Positions 1 through 6,390 of a DNA stretch of 8,361 nucleotides are shown piece by piece. The translations under genes were made by a program, and so were the position numbers. This DNA is from Thermogladius sp. Lineage in GTDB: Archaea > Thermoproteota > Thermoprotei_A > Sulfolobales > Desulfurococcaceae. How positions within the stretch are numbered: the stretch's first letter is position 1; each line of letters starts with the position of its first letter. The DNA is taken from positions 1 through 8,361 of the forward strand of contig WYEE01000122.1 in the NCBI GenBank assembly GCA_009904025.1. The letters run 5' to 3'. Under the pieces are notes generated by a model. That model saw nothing but the letters and a program-made list of their open reading frames with translations. It did no database searches and was not told the origin of the DNA.

Positions 1-186
1 TCTACGGGGGCTCTTCTAATACTGCTGGGTTCGATCGGTATTCTGATTGATTGGCGCCGCGGGGAATCGTATTACTGGATCGCTGAGAGGCGGGGGAATC
101 CCGTCTCCGAGGAGCGGGGCGAGGCTGTTGCGCTACCCTATGTCTATGAAGCGTATTGGTTGGTGTTACAGGGGGTGATTGTGTAG
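1..186 (+). CDS. C-terminal end of an unidentified membrane protein (partial)
   Basis: Frame 1 is open from the window edge to a TAG at 184-186, giving 61 residues with no start inside the window. The first ~17 residues (GALLILLGSIGILIDW) are a hydrophobic membrane helix, followed by an Arg/Glu-rich soluble tail with several Tyr and Trp residues and a short hydrophobic end (WLVLQGVIV). Composition looks like real protein, whereas the opposite-strand reading of the same DNA is Pro/Arg-rich and repetitive. I do not recognise the family. A VirB4-like ATPase remnant lies 90 bp downstream on the same strand, so this could be a membrane component of the same lost element, but that is only suggested by position. 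Confidence 0.5.
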   Translation, partial: STGALLILLGSIGILIDWRRGESYYWIAERRGNPVSEERGEAVALPYVYEAYWLVLQGVIV

Positions 187-202
187 GAGGGTTTAATGGG
201 CG

Positions 203-222
203 TAGGTGGCTCAACCCGCCTA
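203..222 (+). terminator. Possible hairpin after the first gene
   Basis: TAGGTGG (203-209) can pair with CCGCCTA (216-222), one G-T wobble, around a six-base loop, 17 nt past the stop at 186. A short TAATCTTAATTAGG stretch follows. Archaeal termination depends mainly on T-runs rather than hairpins, so this is a weak call. Confidence 0.2.
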
Positions 223-274
223 GGGCTCGCTAATCTTAATTAGGTTTAATAGGCATAGTGTTAGACATCCCGCG

Positions 275-610
275 GCACCAGCTGGCTACCCCTCGGGCAT
301 CCCCGAGGGCTTCCTCTACACCCTGCACACAGAGGTCTCGTAGACAGCCCTAGTCTTCAGGGAGGTGGAGAAGGCGAGGGCGGTGAGGATGGTCGAGGCG
401 GCTAGGCGGAGGAGGCTCACGAGCACCAGCCAGGGCGTTGAGGAGGCGCGTGAAGCGGGGGAGCTCGAGGAGCTGGCGTCGAGGATCCTATCCGGTTCAA
501 GCCTGTTCGAGTTCTACCTCTACCTAATAGTAAAGGATAGAGACGTGAAGGCCTTCAACGCCAGGGCCAACCTTGTTAAATCCCTCCTCAGAGGCTACGG
601 GGTCGACTAG
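275..610 (+). pseudogene. Remnant of VirB4/TraC-like conjugation ATPase (N-terminal part)
   Basis: One frame reads as continuous protein-like sequence from about 275 to the TAG at 608-610, interrupted by an in-frame TAG at 341-343. Before that stop it reads GYPSGIPEGFLYTLHTEVS, after it TALVFREVEKARAVRMVEAA. Further on come a basic RRRRLTS patch, an acidic helix (EEAREAGELEELASRIL) and a beta-strand-like LFEFYLYLIVKD followed by a helix ending LLRGYGVD. This order (P-x-x-GFL-x-x-L, paired 'ALVF' strand, 'rrRL' helix, 'lfef.ly' strand, helix ending in small residues) matches, from memory, the N-terminal region of archaeal VirB4/TraC-family ATPases, which power DNA transfer across membranes. 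The Walker-containing ATPase half is absent. A shorter ORF from GTG 365 is open (81 codons), but it would begin mid-domain, so I treat the whole as a pseudogene. Family assignment is moderate; the stop codon is directly visible. Confidence 0.5.
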
Positions 611-963
611 GGCTATCCTCCTGTACTCCTTAATTATCCTCTTAGATAACCCGGCTTCAGATTTGTTTAAAACGTGTATTTCGATTCTCCCATTTTTTGA
701 ACAAGCCTTCTAGCCTCGTGTAATACTTGGGGTCGATCAACACTGTCCGGTACTTCGATTAGAAGATCTACACCGCTGGCTGTAGTGTAGTAGCATTTTA
801 AATAGGATCCAAAGATGTAGAGTCTTTCACTATACCTTGTAGCGAGCCCTCTTAATGCCTCTATGTACTTCTCAAGGTTTTCCTCCAAACCCTTTTCAAC
901 CCCTTCAAGTATTTTGAAATACCTATTCACTTGAATACCTTCCTCGACACCACGGTCTTCCAC
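611..963 (-). pseudogene. Frameshifted MNT-type nucleotidyltransferase (putative type VII antitoxin)
   Basis: From GTG 963 (or the internal GTG at 930, reading VNRYFKILEG) the frame encodes 98 residues ending at TAA 667-669. Residues 44-70 hold the nucleotidyltransferase core: LYIFGSYLKC, then TTASGVDLLIEVPD. The family motif is GS-x10-D-x-D; here the first Asp is Gly (SGVD) and the usual ARG after GS is LKC. The last residues (GESKYTF) are out of register: adding one A to the A6 run just before ATGGGAG (minus strand, near 693-698) restores GRIEIHVLNKSEAGL and then SKRIIKEYRRIALVD, a typical MNT C-terminus. MNT proteins usually neutralise HEPN toxins by adding AMP; no HEPN gene adjoins this one. 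It abuts the VirB4-like remnant without a spacer. It may be a degenerate protein, a pseudogene, or a sequencing error in the A-run. Confidence 0.65.
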
Positions 964-1082
964 ACGCCTGTCATTCTATGTGTTAACTTCACTTCTTTCT
1001 ACAATCTTAAAACTTGATAATTATTGACAAGTCTCTTTCAATTACCCTCTACCAATGTAATAGGAGCGGCATTTCCTTCAAC

Positions 1083-1095
1083 AATAAATTTATTA
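1083..1095 (+). promoter_or_regulatory. TATA-like promoter of the aminotransferase gene
   Basis: AATAAATTTATTA is centred about 31 nt before the GTG at 1120. Typical archaeal spacing (about 25 nt from the TATA centre) places transcription start near 1113, giving a leader of only a few bases. No Shine-Dalgarno sequence precedes the start, which fits leaderless translation common in crenarchaea. Confidence 0.5.
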
Positions 1096-1119
1096 GGTGA
1101 ATAGTTCTAATTTTACCTG

Positions 1120-2481
1120 GTGTTAGATGTGTCCACTATATCCCCTAGAGTGGAGTCTATTCTTAGGAGATATAAAATGTATGTTACTAGTGGACAAGCG
1201 TTCAAGTACTTTCCACTAGTTGTCTCGAGAGCTGAGAACGCTAGGGTTTGGGATATTGAGGGTAGAGTCTACATAGACTTCTTATCTAGCGCGGCTACAT
1301 ACAATGTTGGGCACAGTAATAGAGAGGTTGTGGAGGCTGTTAAAAAGCAGCTGGATAAATTCGTACACTACTGCCTATACCTTTACCACGAGCTTGTTGT
1401 CGAGTTAGCTGAAATACTCGTCAAGAATACACCGGGTAGCTTCGAGAAGAAAGCGGCTTTCGGGCTCAGTGGTGGGGATGCTAACGACACAGCTATAAAG
1501 GCCTCCCTCATATATACTCGGAGACCAAGGCTGATCTCATACACTTACTCATACCATGGGACAACAGCTCTAGACATAGCTGTTGGAGGCTCATTCAAGG
1601 AGGATTTGAGAATTGCTATCCCATTCCGCGAAGTATACTTCACCGAGTACCCGGATACATATAGGTGTGGAGGGATAGATGACCCGGTGGAATGCGGCGA
1701 ACACCACTTGAGTGAATTAGATAAACTGGTTAAGAAGATCTCAGGGTACTCCGTGGCAGCACTACTCTTCGAGCCCGTTCAGGGTGACGGGGGAGTGCTG
1801 GTTCCACCTAGAAACTACGTTGAGGGTGTTAGGAAGATTACGAGGGAGTATGGGATAGTCTTTATCGATGATGAAGTTCAAACAGGTATGGGTAGAACTG
1901 GTAGATTATGGGCTATCGAGCACTTCAACGTGGAGCCAGACCTCCTCGTAGCGGGTAAAGCCCTCGGAGGGGGAATGCCCGTCTCCGCTGTTATCGGCAG
2001 AGCAGATATCCTAGACTCAGCGCCCCCACAAACATACTTTGCTACATCCGCAACCCACACCGCGTCAGTAGCGGGGGCTTTGGCAGCTGTCAAGTATGTT
2101 CTCGAGAATAAACTATATGATAGAGCTAGTAAGCTAGGTGGTTTAGCAACTAAGAGGCTGGAGGAGATGAAGGAGAGGTATGAGGTTATAGGGGATGTAA
2201 GGGGGCTTGGACTAATGATCGGTGTCGACGTCGTCAAAGACAAGAAGACCAAGGAGCCGGATAGAAAGACAGCGTTGAAGATTATCTGGAGAGCGTGGGA
2301 GAAGGGGTTGATAATGATGACTTATGGGAAGTATGGAAACGTCCTGAGGATCGCGCCGCCACTAACGATCCCCGAGGACGACTTGGAGAGGGGATTAGAG
2401 ATCATTGAGGAGTCAGTTAAAGACGTATTAAGCGGCAGAGTCCCAGACGAAGTACTAGAATACATGGCTGCTTGGGAGTAG
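1120..2481 (+). CDS. Class-III PLP-dependent aminotransferase / amino acid racemase
   Basis: This 453-residue protein is full length for fold-type I, class-III aminotransferases. Visible landmarks: the phosphate-binding loop SGGDAND (117-123), YSYHGTT (144-149), the Asp that holds the pyridine nitrogen in FIDDEVQTGMGRTG (248-261; D251), and the Schiff-base lysine K280 in LLVAGKALGGGMP. Residues 178-193 contain a Cys pair (YRCGG...ECGE) that I recall from archaeal 4-aminobutyrate/ornithine aminotransferases and the related Thermococcales racemases. It probably acts in the cytoplasm, either moving an amino group from an omega- or alpha-amino acid to a 2-oxo acid, or racemising neutral amino acids; sequence inspection cannot separate these. 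GTG 1120 is the furthest-upstream start, because an in-frame TAA lies at 1108-1110. It is monocistronic, flanked by decayed genes. The AGCS carrier and serine kinase nearby hint at alanine/serine, but that is inference. Confidence 0.9.
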   Translation: MLDVSTISPRVESILRRYKMYVTSGQAFKYFPLVVSRAENARVWDIEGRVYIDFLSSAATYNVGHSNREVVEAVKKQLDKFVHYCLYLYHELVVELAEILVKNTPGSFEKKAAFGLSGGDANDTAIKASLIYTRRPRLISYTYSYHGTTALDIAVGGSFKEDLRIAIPFREVYFTEYPDTYRCGGIDDPVECGEHHLSELDKLVKKISGYSVAALLFEPVQGDGGVLVPPRNYVEGVRKITREYGIVFIDDEVQTGMGRTGRLWAIEHFNVEPDLLVAGKALGGGMPVSAVIGRADILDSAPPQTYFATSATHTASVAGALAAVKYVLENKLYDRASKLGGLATKRLEEMKERYEVIGDVRGLGLMIGVDVVKDKKTKEPDRKTALKIIWRAWEKGLIMMTYGKYGNVLRIAPPLTIPEDDLERGLEIIEESVKDVLSGRVPDEVLEYMAAWE

Positions 2482-2504
2482 CTTAACTCCCCCTTCAAAG
2501 ACGC

Positions 2505-2510
2505 TTTTTT
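2505..2510 (+). terminator. T-run terminator of the aminotransferase gene
   Basis: Six consecutive T (GACGCTTTTTTACTC) start 24 nt past the stop codon, the usual form of archaeal RNA polymerase termination. Confidence 0.4.
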
Positions 2511-2740
2511 ACTCTCAGAGTATTCTAGCGCTTTTCCATCCAGGCTAATCAAATACTGGGGAGCAGGGTCTTAGTATCGAAGAAAGCCTCAAACTCTTTT
2601 TCATTATTTTTAATTGTTCTCTGGTAAAGCAGGGTCTATGGTTGTCGATAGGGTAGAGTCTCATGTACTGGTATTAACTAGGTTCCATCGAAGCCGGTTT
2701 CCGGGGCTGGGGATCGGTTTAAACAAGCAGTAGGAGGCTT
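2511..2740. other. Intergenic stretch with no gene
   Basis: This stretch has no supported gene. It contains a T-rich segment at about 2596-2620 (CTCTTTTTCATTATTTTTAATTG) that could once have been a promoter for the decayed HEPN-MNT pair downstream. Otherwise I see only short frames broken by stops. Confidence 0.4.
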
Positions 2741-3084
2741 TGAACACGCTGAAAAACGCTTAGTCCCGGTGATCACGGGTGGGCGCTCTTAGCGGCACAC
2801 CAGGCGTCTGAGAAAGCTGTGGAAGCCCTACACCAGAAACTAGGGATCCAGGTGTGGTTGGCACCCATTTTCAAGGTTGCTTGAGAGTCTTCCGGGCTAG
2901 TATGAAACCGCTGGAGGAGATAGTGGACATGGCTAGGGTGCTGGATAGACACTATGCTGCCGCGAGATATCCAAACTCATACCCCGAGGGTTCACCCATG
3001 GAGTGGTATTCGAAGTCTGGTGCCGAGAGGTGTATCAACTGTGCAGGTGGAGGCATCAAGTTCTCTAGGTCTAAAGGTCTTTAA
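2741..3084 (+). pseudogene. Decayed HEPN-domain protein (putative toxin of a HEPN-MNT pair)
   Basis: Two frames together spell a HEPN-domain protein. Frame A (from about 2771) reads DHGWALLAAHQASEKAVEAL, then HQKLGIQVW, and hits a TGA at 2882-2884; 'AAHQASEKAVxAL' is the hallmark second helix of archaeal HEPN proteins. Frame B then reads MKPLEEIVDMARVLDRHYAA, followed by ARYPNSYPEGSPMEW and a helix with AERCINCAG, ending at TAA 3082-3084. 'LDRHYxxxRYPN' is the conserved C-terminal region that includes the RNase-type RX4-6H-like surroundings of these families. N-terminal traces (EHAEKRL) appear near 2741 in another frame. At least two frame changes are needed, so it cannot make a normal protein. 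HEPN toxins are RNases, normally kept inactive by the adjacent MNT partner, whose remnant follows immediately. Confidence 0.7.
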
Positions 3085-3354
3085 ACCAGACTACGAGGAG
3101 GTTCTCAATAAATTGAGGAGATATGCTGAAGAACCACTTAAGGGAGGCGCCATCGCAATCTTCTTAATAGGCTCTCTAGCTCGATGAGGCTACACCTCAT
3201 TCTCGGGCGTCGGCGCGGCTTTAGTAGTCAATAACAACTACCCTGGGGGTATCCAGATAGGATACCGGACTTCATAGGCCCCGCACTCCCAATAGAAGTA
3301 GAGCTGGCTGGAAGAAGGCCTGGATTAGTAAAGGAGACCCTTGAGTCGGTGTGA
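3062..3354 (+). pseudogene. Decayed MNT-type nucleotidyltransferase (putative antitoxin of the HEPN-MNT pair)
   Basis: The frame reads KVFKPDYEEVLNKLRRYAEE, then GGAIAIFLIGSLAR, a stop TGA at 3185-3187, and on through GYTSFSGVGAALVVNNNYP. After a shift at the G5 run 3245-3249 it continues YPDRIPDFIGPALPIEVELA and ends at TGA 3352-3354. 'IFLIGSLAR-GYTxFS' followed by a hydrophobic strand and 'IPDFIGPALPIEVE' matches archaeal MNT nucleotidyltransferases. Both motif aspartates are replaced by glycine (SGVG instead of SDVD), and the Gly expected after SLAR is the stop. One inserted G at 3245-3249 would restore the last frame. Together with the HEPN remnant directly before it, this is a dead type VII toxin-antitoxin operon. 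Confidence 0.7.
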
Positions 3355-3522
3355 TGTTGGCTGGTGATGGTTGTTTATCAATGGTCGTTGGGAGTGTTAG
3401 GAGGGGATAGTGTTGGTTAGTGGTTGTTTACACGTAAACCATGACATCTTACTGGGGGCTTGCTAGGAGATGGATGTCTGAAATGGAGTTAGGGAAAAAG
3501 AGATTTGAGTCGAATAACCGGG
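3355..3522. other. Intergenic region between the dead HEPN-MNT pair and the symporter
   Basis: No gene is visible. It holds a 14-base inverted repeat GTTTAC-AC-GTAAAC (3426-3439) and two copies of TGGTTGTTTA (3368-3377, 3421-3430). On the minus strand a T5 run (3499-3495), 24 nt past the symporter stop, could terminate that gene. No function can be assigned to the repeats. Confidence 0.35.
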
Positions 3523-4992
3523 TTAAACCCCTGTTTTTCCATGTTTCTCGATGAAGTCTTTGATTACAGACCAAGCTATTGGAGATAGTACTGCTAGTGC
3601 TATGATGTTTGGTAGTGCCATTAACCCGTTCATCATGTCTGAGAAGTCCCAGATTGTCCCCCAGACCTCTGTACCAAAATATGCTGCTGGTAGAATTGGG
3701 AGTACCCAGAGCACTCTGAACACCCACCTCGCAGGCTTCTCAGGTAGCTTCAAAGTCCTACTCCAGAAGTAGACCCAGTTCACTTCACCATACCACTCCC
3801 AGCTTAGTAGTGTTGTGAATGCGAATAGGAATAGTGCTACTCCAACTATTACCCCAGCCCAGTTACCGTAGAACTGTGAGAAAGCCCACATGGCCATCTT
3901 AGCTCCTTTCAAAGGCTCTCCGCCGCTAAGTACACCCTTATAAATTATTTGCTCATAGGTGTAGCCGGCAGTGTCAATCGCTTTAACCAGCATTGTAGTG
4001 TTTACTAGACCCGTCATCATGCAGACTACGGGTGTGTCCATGAAGACCTCTGTCATGCCGTACATGGCTGCTCTACCTGGGTGGTCGAGCTTCATGTATG
4101 CGTACATGTTTGGTGCGCTGCCCAATCCTGCCTCGTTGGAGAATAATCCTCTCGCAACTCCCCACCTAATAGCTGAGAGCAGGGTCCACCCTGCTACTCC
4201 TCCAACAACTGCCTGGGGTGCGAATGCGCCCTTTAATATCTCTACAATAGCCTTCGCGAAGTAAATTGGGTTAACTATCCATATGATTACGCCGAATATT
4301 AAGTACCAAGCGGCCATGAACGGAACCATGTATGATGCTAGGTCTGCAATGCGCTTTAGGCCGCCAATTACCACTATTGCGACAAATATCATCATTATGA
4401 TGCCCACTACCAAGTCCACTAACTGCTTACTCGCCTGCGGGTTTATTGACCAAGCAATATACTCAGCTCCAAGGGCACTATTGTTCGCCTGGGCTGTGTT
4501 CCCAATGCCGAAAGCAGCTATCCAAGCGAATACTGAGAACAATACTGCAAGGACAGGCCCAACCGCGGGTATGAGCCTAATGTAGTATGGTGTACCACCT
4601 TCTATTTCTCCATCGGGCCTTATCCTCCTCGACCACGCTCCTAGAGTGGCTTCAAACGACTTTGTGACCATCCCTAGTAACCCCGTAATGAACATCCAGA
4701 ATAATGCGCCTGGCCCACCAAAGTACATAGCTGTAGATACCCCCGCAATGTTTCCTATACCAATGGTTGCACCCGATATAGCAGCCCACACCGCGAATGG
4801 GCTAATGCCCTTCTCGCCACCATAACCCCTATACCTCAGGAAAGTCTTCCAGGCTAATCCGAATTTACTTAACTGTACAAAACCGGTGTATATTGATAGC
4901 GCTACCCCTGTCCCCAGTAGTAGTATTATCATTGGTGTGCCCCAGACTAGGCCGTCAAGCCACTCTATGAAGTCTACGATTGGGTTTCCCAT
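3523..4992 (-). CDS. AGCS-family sodium:alanine/glycine symporter
   Basis: This 489-residue integral membrane protein has about eleven hydrophobic segments and the usual length of the alanine/glycine:cation symporter (AGCS) family, which imports alanine, glycine or serine with Na+ and has the LeuT-type fold. Family signatures in order: TGFVQLSKF (36-44), SGATIGIGNIAGVSTA (73-88), EGGTPYYIR (131-139), FGIGNTAQANN (161-171), the strongly conserved GVARGLFSNEAGLGSAP (278-294), MTEVFMDTPVVCMMTGLVNTT (313-333), FAFTTLLSWEWYGE (390-403) and WDFSDMMNGLMALPN (448-462). It appears intact. The ATG at 4992 lies just before TM1; GGTGGC about ten bases upstream may be a weak Shine-Dalgarno. It is divergent from the small membrane gene at 5080 and shares its 87-bp promoter region. 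Substrate preference (L- versus D-Ala, Gly, Ser) cannot be read by eye; the archaeal AgcS of known structure binds both L- and D-alanine. Confidence 0.93.
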   Translation of the reverse strand: MGNPIVDFIEWLDGLVWGTPMIILLLGTGVALSIYTGFVQLSKFGLAWKTFLRYRGYGGEKGISPFAVWAAISGATIGIGNIAGVSTAMYFGGPGALFWMFITGLLGMVTKSFEATLGAWSRRIRPDGEIEGGTPYYIRLIPAVGPVLAVLFSVFAWIAAFGIGNTAQANNSALGAEYIAWSINPQASKQLVDLVVGIIMMIFVAIVVIGGLKRIADLASYMVPFMAAWYLIFGVIIWIVNPIYFAKAIVEILKGAFAPQAVVGGVAGWTLLSAIRWGVARGLFSNEAGLGSAPNMYAYMKLDHPGRAAMYGMTEVFMDTPVVCMMTGLVNTTMLVKAIDTAGYTYEQIIYKGVLSGGEPLKGAKMAMWAFSQFYGNWAGVIVGVALFLFAFTTLLSWEWYGEVNWVYFWSRTLKLPEKPARWVFRVLWVLPILPAAYFGTEVWGTIWDFSDMMNGLMALPNIIALAVLSPIAWSVIKDFIEKHGKTGV

Positions 4993-5035
4993 GGCTTGGA
5001 GCCACCCTTTATATCTAAATATCTAATAAGTATCG

Positions 5036-5047
5036 TATTTATAAATG
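5036..5047. promoter_or_regulatory. Shared divergent promoter region (palindromic TATA-like element)
   Basis: GTATTTATAAAT in the 87-bp gap contains the palindrome TTTATAAA (5038-5045). Read on the plus strand it would start transcription near 5067, leaving a 13-nt leader with the Shine-Dalgarno GAGGGG (5069-5074) before the ATG at 5080. Read on the minus strand it would start near 5015, about 22 nt before the symporter ATG at 4992. A second AT-rich element (ATATCTAAATATCTAATAAG, 5011-5030) could also serve the symporter. One TATA may therefore serve both directions. Confidence 0.45.
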
Positions 5048-5079
5048 TTTTCAGATATTAAATACATAGAGGGGAAGAC

Positions 5080-5352
5080 ATGAGCTTGGAAATAACGCCG
5101 AGTATGAAAGCTAAGGTGTTTGCTGTATGGATCATTGGAGTGATCTTCATCGCTATAGTAGTGTATGGACTAGCACTACAAGAAGTAGCTACAATGCCTG
5201 ATAGAGCTGAGTTAGCTAAGACAGTTCTCGAGCCTTCAAACGTAGCATCCTATCTAGGCCTGGTAGTAATTATCGTAATCATAGCCTTAGCGGGATGGGC
5301 AACCTGGCGTGGGAAAACAGAGAAAGTAGGGGTTTGGTATCAACCCTCCTAA
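5080..5352 (+). CDS. Small two-helix membrane protein, divergent partner of the AGCS symporter
   Basis: The protein is 90 residues long with a good ribosome binding site (GAGGGG five bases before ATG). TM1 spans about residues 12-33 (VFAVWIIGVIFIAIVVYGLAL). A roughly 23-residue polar loop follows (QEVATMPDRAELAKTVLEPS), then TM2 at about 55-74 (SYLGLVVIIVIIALAGW), then a basic tail (RGKTEKVGVWYQPS). I do not recognise a named family. Likely topology is both ends on the same side, probably the cytoplasm given the positive charges after TM2. Its divergent arrangement with the symporter, with one probable promoter between them, suggests co-expression, and a small accessory or stabilising subunit is possible but unproven. 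The frame is well supported by RBS, start, hydrophobic pattern and a T-run terminator. Confidence 0.75.
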   Translation: MSLEITPSMKAKVFAVWIIGVIFIAIVVYGLALQEVATMPDRAELAKTVLEPSNVASYLGLVVIIVIIALAGWATWRGKTEKVGVWYQPS

Positions 5353-5357
5353 AAGCA

Positions 5358-5364
5358 TTTTTTT
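5358..5364 (+). terminator. T-run terminator of the small membrane gene
   Basis: Seven consecutive T begin six bases after the TAA at 5350-5352, in the convergent gap with the serine kinase gene. Confidence 0.5.
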
Positions 5365-5431
5365 AATCTATTCCTCCTCTATGGGTAAAACCTTGATTTA
5401 TTTGCCCCATTGCTCCACTAATTGCCGGAGT

Positions 5432-6367
5432 CTACTCGAATAAGTATAGCTCCTCCTCATACCTCCTATCCAGTATTGTCCCCGGTGCCAGTACCTTTAC
5501 CCTCCTACTTGATAAGTGCTCTACTAGTTTTCTCCGTGCATCGGCTAGGCTTAGCTCACCTGTCAGCCACGCTAGTGGTGTGTTCACTCGTAGGGGTCTT
5601 GCGGGTATTACGTGCCTGGTGGCTTTGTGTATGAATACTTCACCACGTAGTGCTACCGCTCTGACCTCATCCTTCTTAATCCTGGGTGGTATTAGAGCTA
5701 ATCCCTCACCCCTCTCAGCTAAGGAGACAGCATCCCTCTCAGTTTGGTATTCTACCGTAAACCCCTTGACTTTAGCCGTGTCCTCTACATTCTTGACTCT
5801 ATCATATATGAGCTTAATGTCCCTCGTAGGTGTTTCTAAGCCCACAATCCTCCTACCGTGTATTATTAAACCGAGGAGCTCCCTCCGGTTGAGCATTTCA
5901 AACCCCGCTTCAAGGCTTGGAATATCTACACTCCTATACCCAGCTGTGTTCAAGCTGCCTAGTAGTAGGCCCAAGTAGTCTATCCCGACACCACCCCCAC
6001 GGCTCACATGCTTAAAAACCCTGCTCCAAGCGTGTAGCTCGATACTTGGGTCATCATAGTCTACCAGGCAGACTGGTATGTATTTAAAGCCCAGCTTCTT
6101 CGCTGCGGCAACTCTATGCATACCGTCGAGTACAACCATGGTTTTTTCATCGACAATTATTGGGTCAGTCCAAACACCATCACTCTTAATCTTCTCAACG
6201 AGCTTAGAGAGGATATCGGGGATAATCTCCTCGTGTATGTACAGTCTACTAGTCTCCGCCAGGGATATCTTTAGCTCAAGCCTCGGAGTTTTAATTACAT
6301 ATGCTTGAGTAGACAATAACGAGCCACCAATATAACGCATATACTGAGGCAATAAAAATGTTTTCAA
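5432..6367 (-). CDS. serK: SerK-like free serine kinase (ParB/Srx-fold) with C-terminal extension
   Basis: This 311-residue protein has a ParB/sulfiredoxin-like core resembling the archaeal serine kinase SerK, which phosphorylates free L-serine to O-phosphoserine (ADP-dependent in Thermococcus) and links serine to cysteine and 3-phosphoglycerate metabolism. Landmarks: YIHEEIIPDILSKLVEKI (43-60), where the HE pair aligns with the PHE of Thermococcus SerK that carries the catalytic Glu (E46 here); TDPIIVDEKTMVVLDGMHR (67-85), the nucleotide-binding ParB box with DGMHR for DGHHR; and GEVFIHKATRHVIPARP (242-258), matching the TRHVLP end of SerK. About 50 further residues (260-311, ending RRYEEELYLFE) extend beyond the usual ~240-residue enzyme. 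The start is uncertain: TTG 6367, or ATG 6340 (MRYIGG), both before the core. It is convergent with the small membrane gene. A DNA-binding ParB is unlikely because no helix-turn-helix is visible and the C-terminal TRH motif fits SerK. Confidence 0.78.
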   Translation of the reverse strand: MKTFLLPQYMRYIGGSLLSTQAYVIKTPRLELKISLAETSRLYIHEEIIPDILSKLVEKIKSDGVWTDPIIVDEKTMVVLDGMHRVAAAKKLGFKYIPVCLVDYDDPSIELHAWSRVFKHVSRGGGVGIDYLGLLLGSLNTAGYRSVDIPSLEAGFEMLNRRELLGLIIHGRRIVGLETPTRDIKLIYDRVKNVEDTAKVKGFTVEYQTERDAVSLAERGEGLALIPPRIKKDEVRAVALRGEVFIHKATRHVIPARPLRVNTPLAWLTGELSLADARRKLVEHLSSRRVKVLAPGTILDRRYEEELYLFE

Positions 6368-6390
6368 CTATATCAAAACCCGTGTGTAAT

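Noticed and set aside
1035..1043. CTTTCAATT, resembling the end of crenarchaeal CRISPR repeats
   Set aside because: It occurs once only, the adjoining bases do not match a repeat, and there are no regularly spaced copies.
1878..2252. Minus-strand frame of 124 codons inside the aminotransferase gene
   Set aside because: Ser/Thr/Pro-rich antisense shadow of a conserved coding region.
2482..2552. Minus-strand reading LISLDGKALEYSESKKA, vaguely like the end of a PIN-domain toxin
   Set aside because: It continues antisense into the aminotransferase gene, has a stop just upstream, and shows no other PIN motif.
3368..3430. Direct repeat TGGTTGTTTA (two copies, 53 bp apart) as insertion-element target or array
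   Set aside because: Only two copies in a locally G/T-rich stretch, with no flanking inverted ends or transposase.
3426..3439. Inverted repeat GTTTACACGTAAAC as a possible operator
   Set aside because: It lies past the 3' end of the symporter gene and after a dead operon, so there is no gene for it to control; such a short palindrome can arise by chance.
5580..5978. Long plus-strand frame of 132 codons opposite the serine kinase gene
   Set aside because: It is a shadow of a well-supported gene on the minus strand, with Ser/Leu-rich composition and no recognisable domain.
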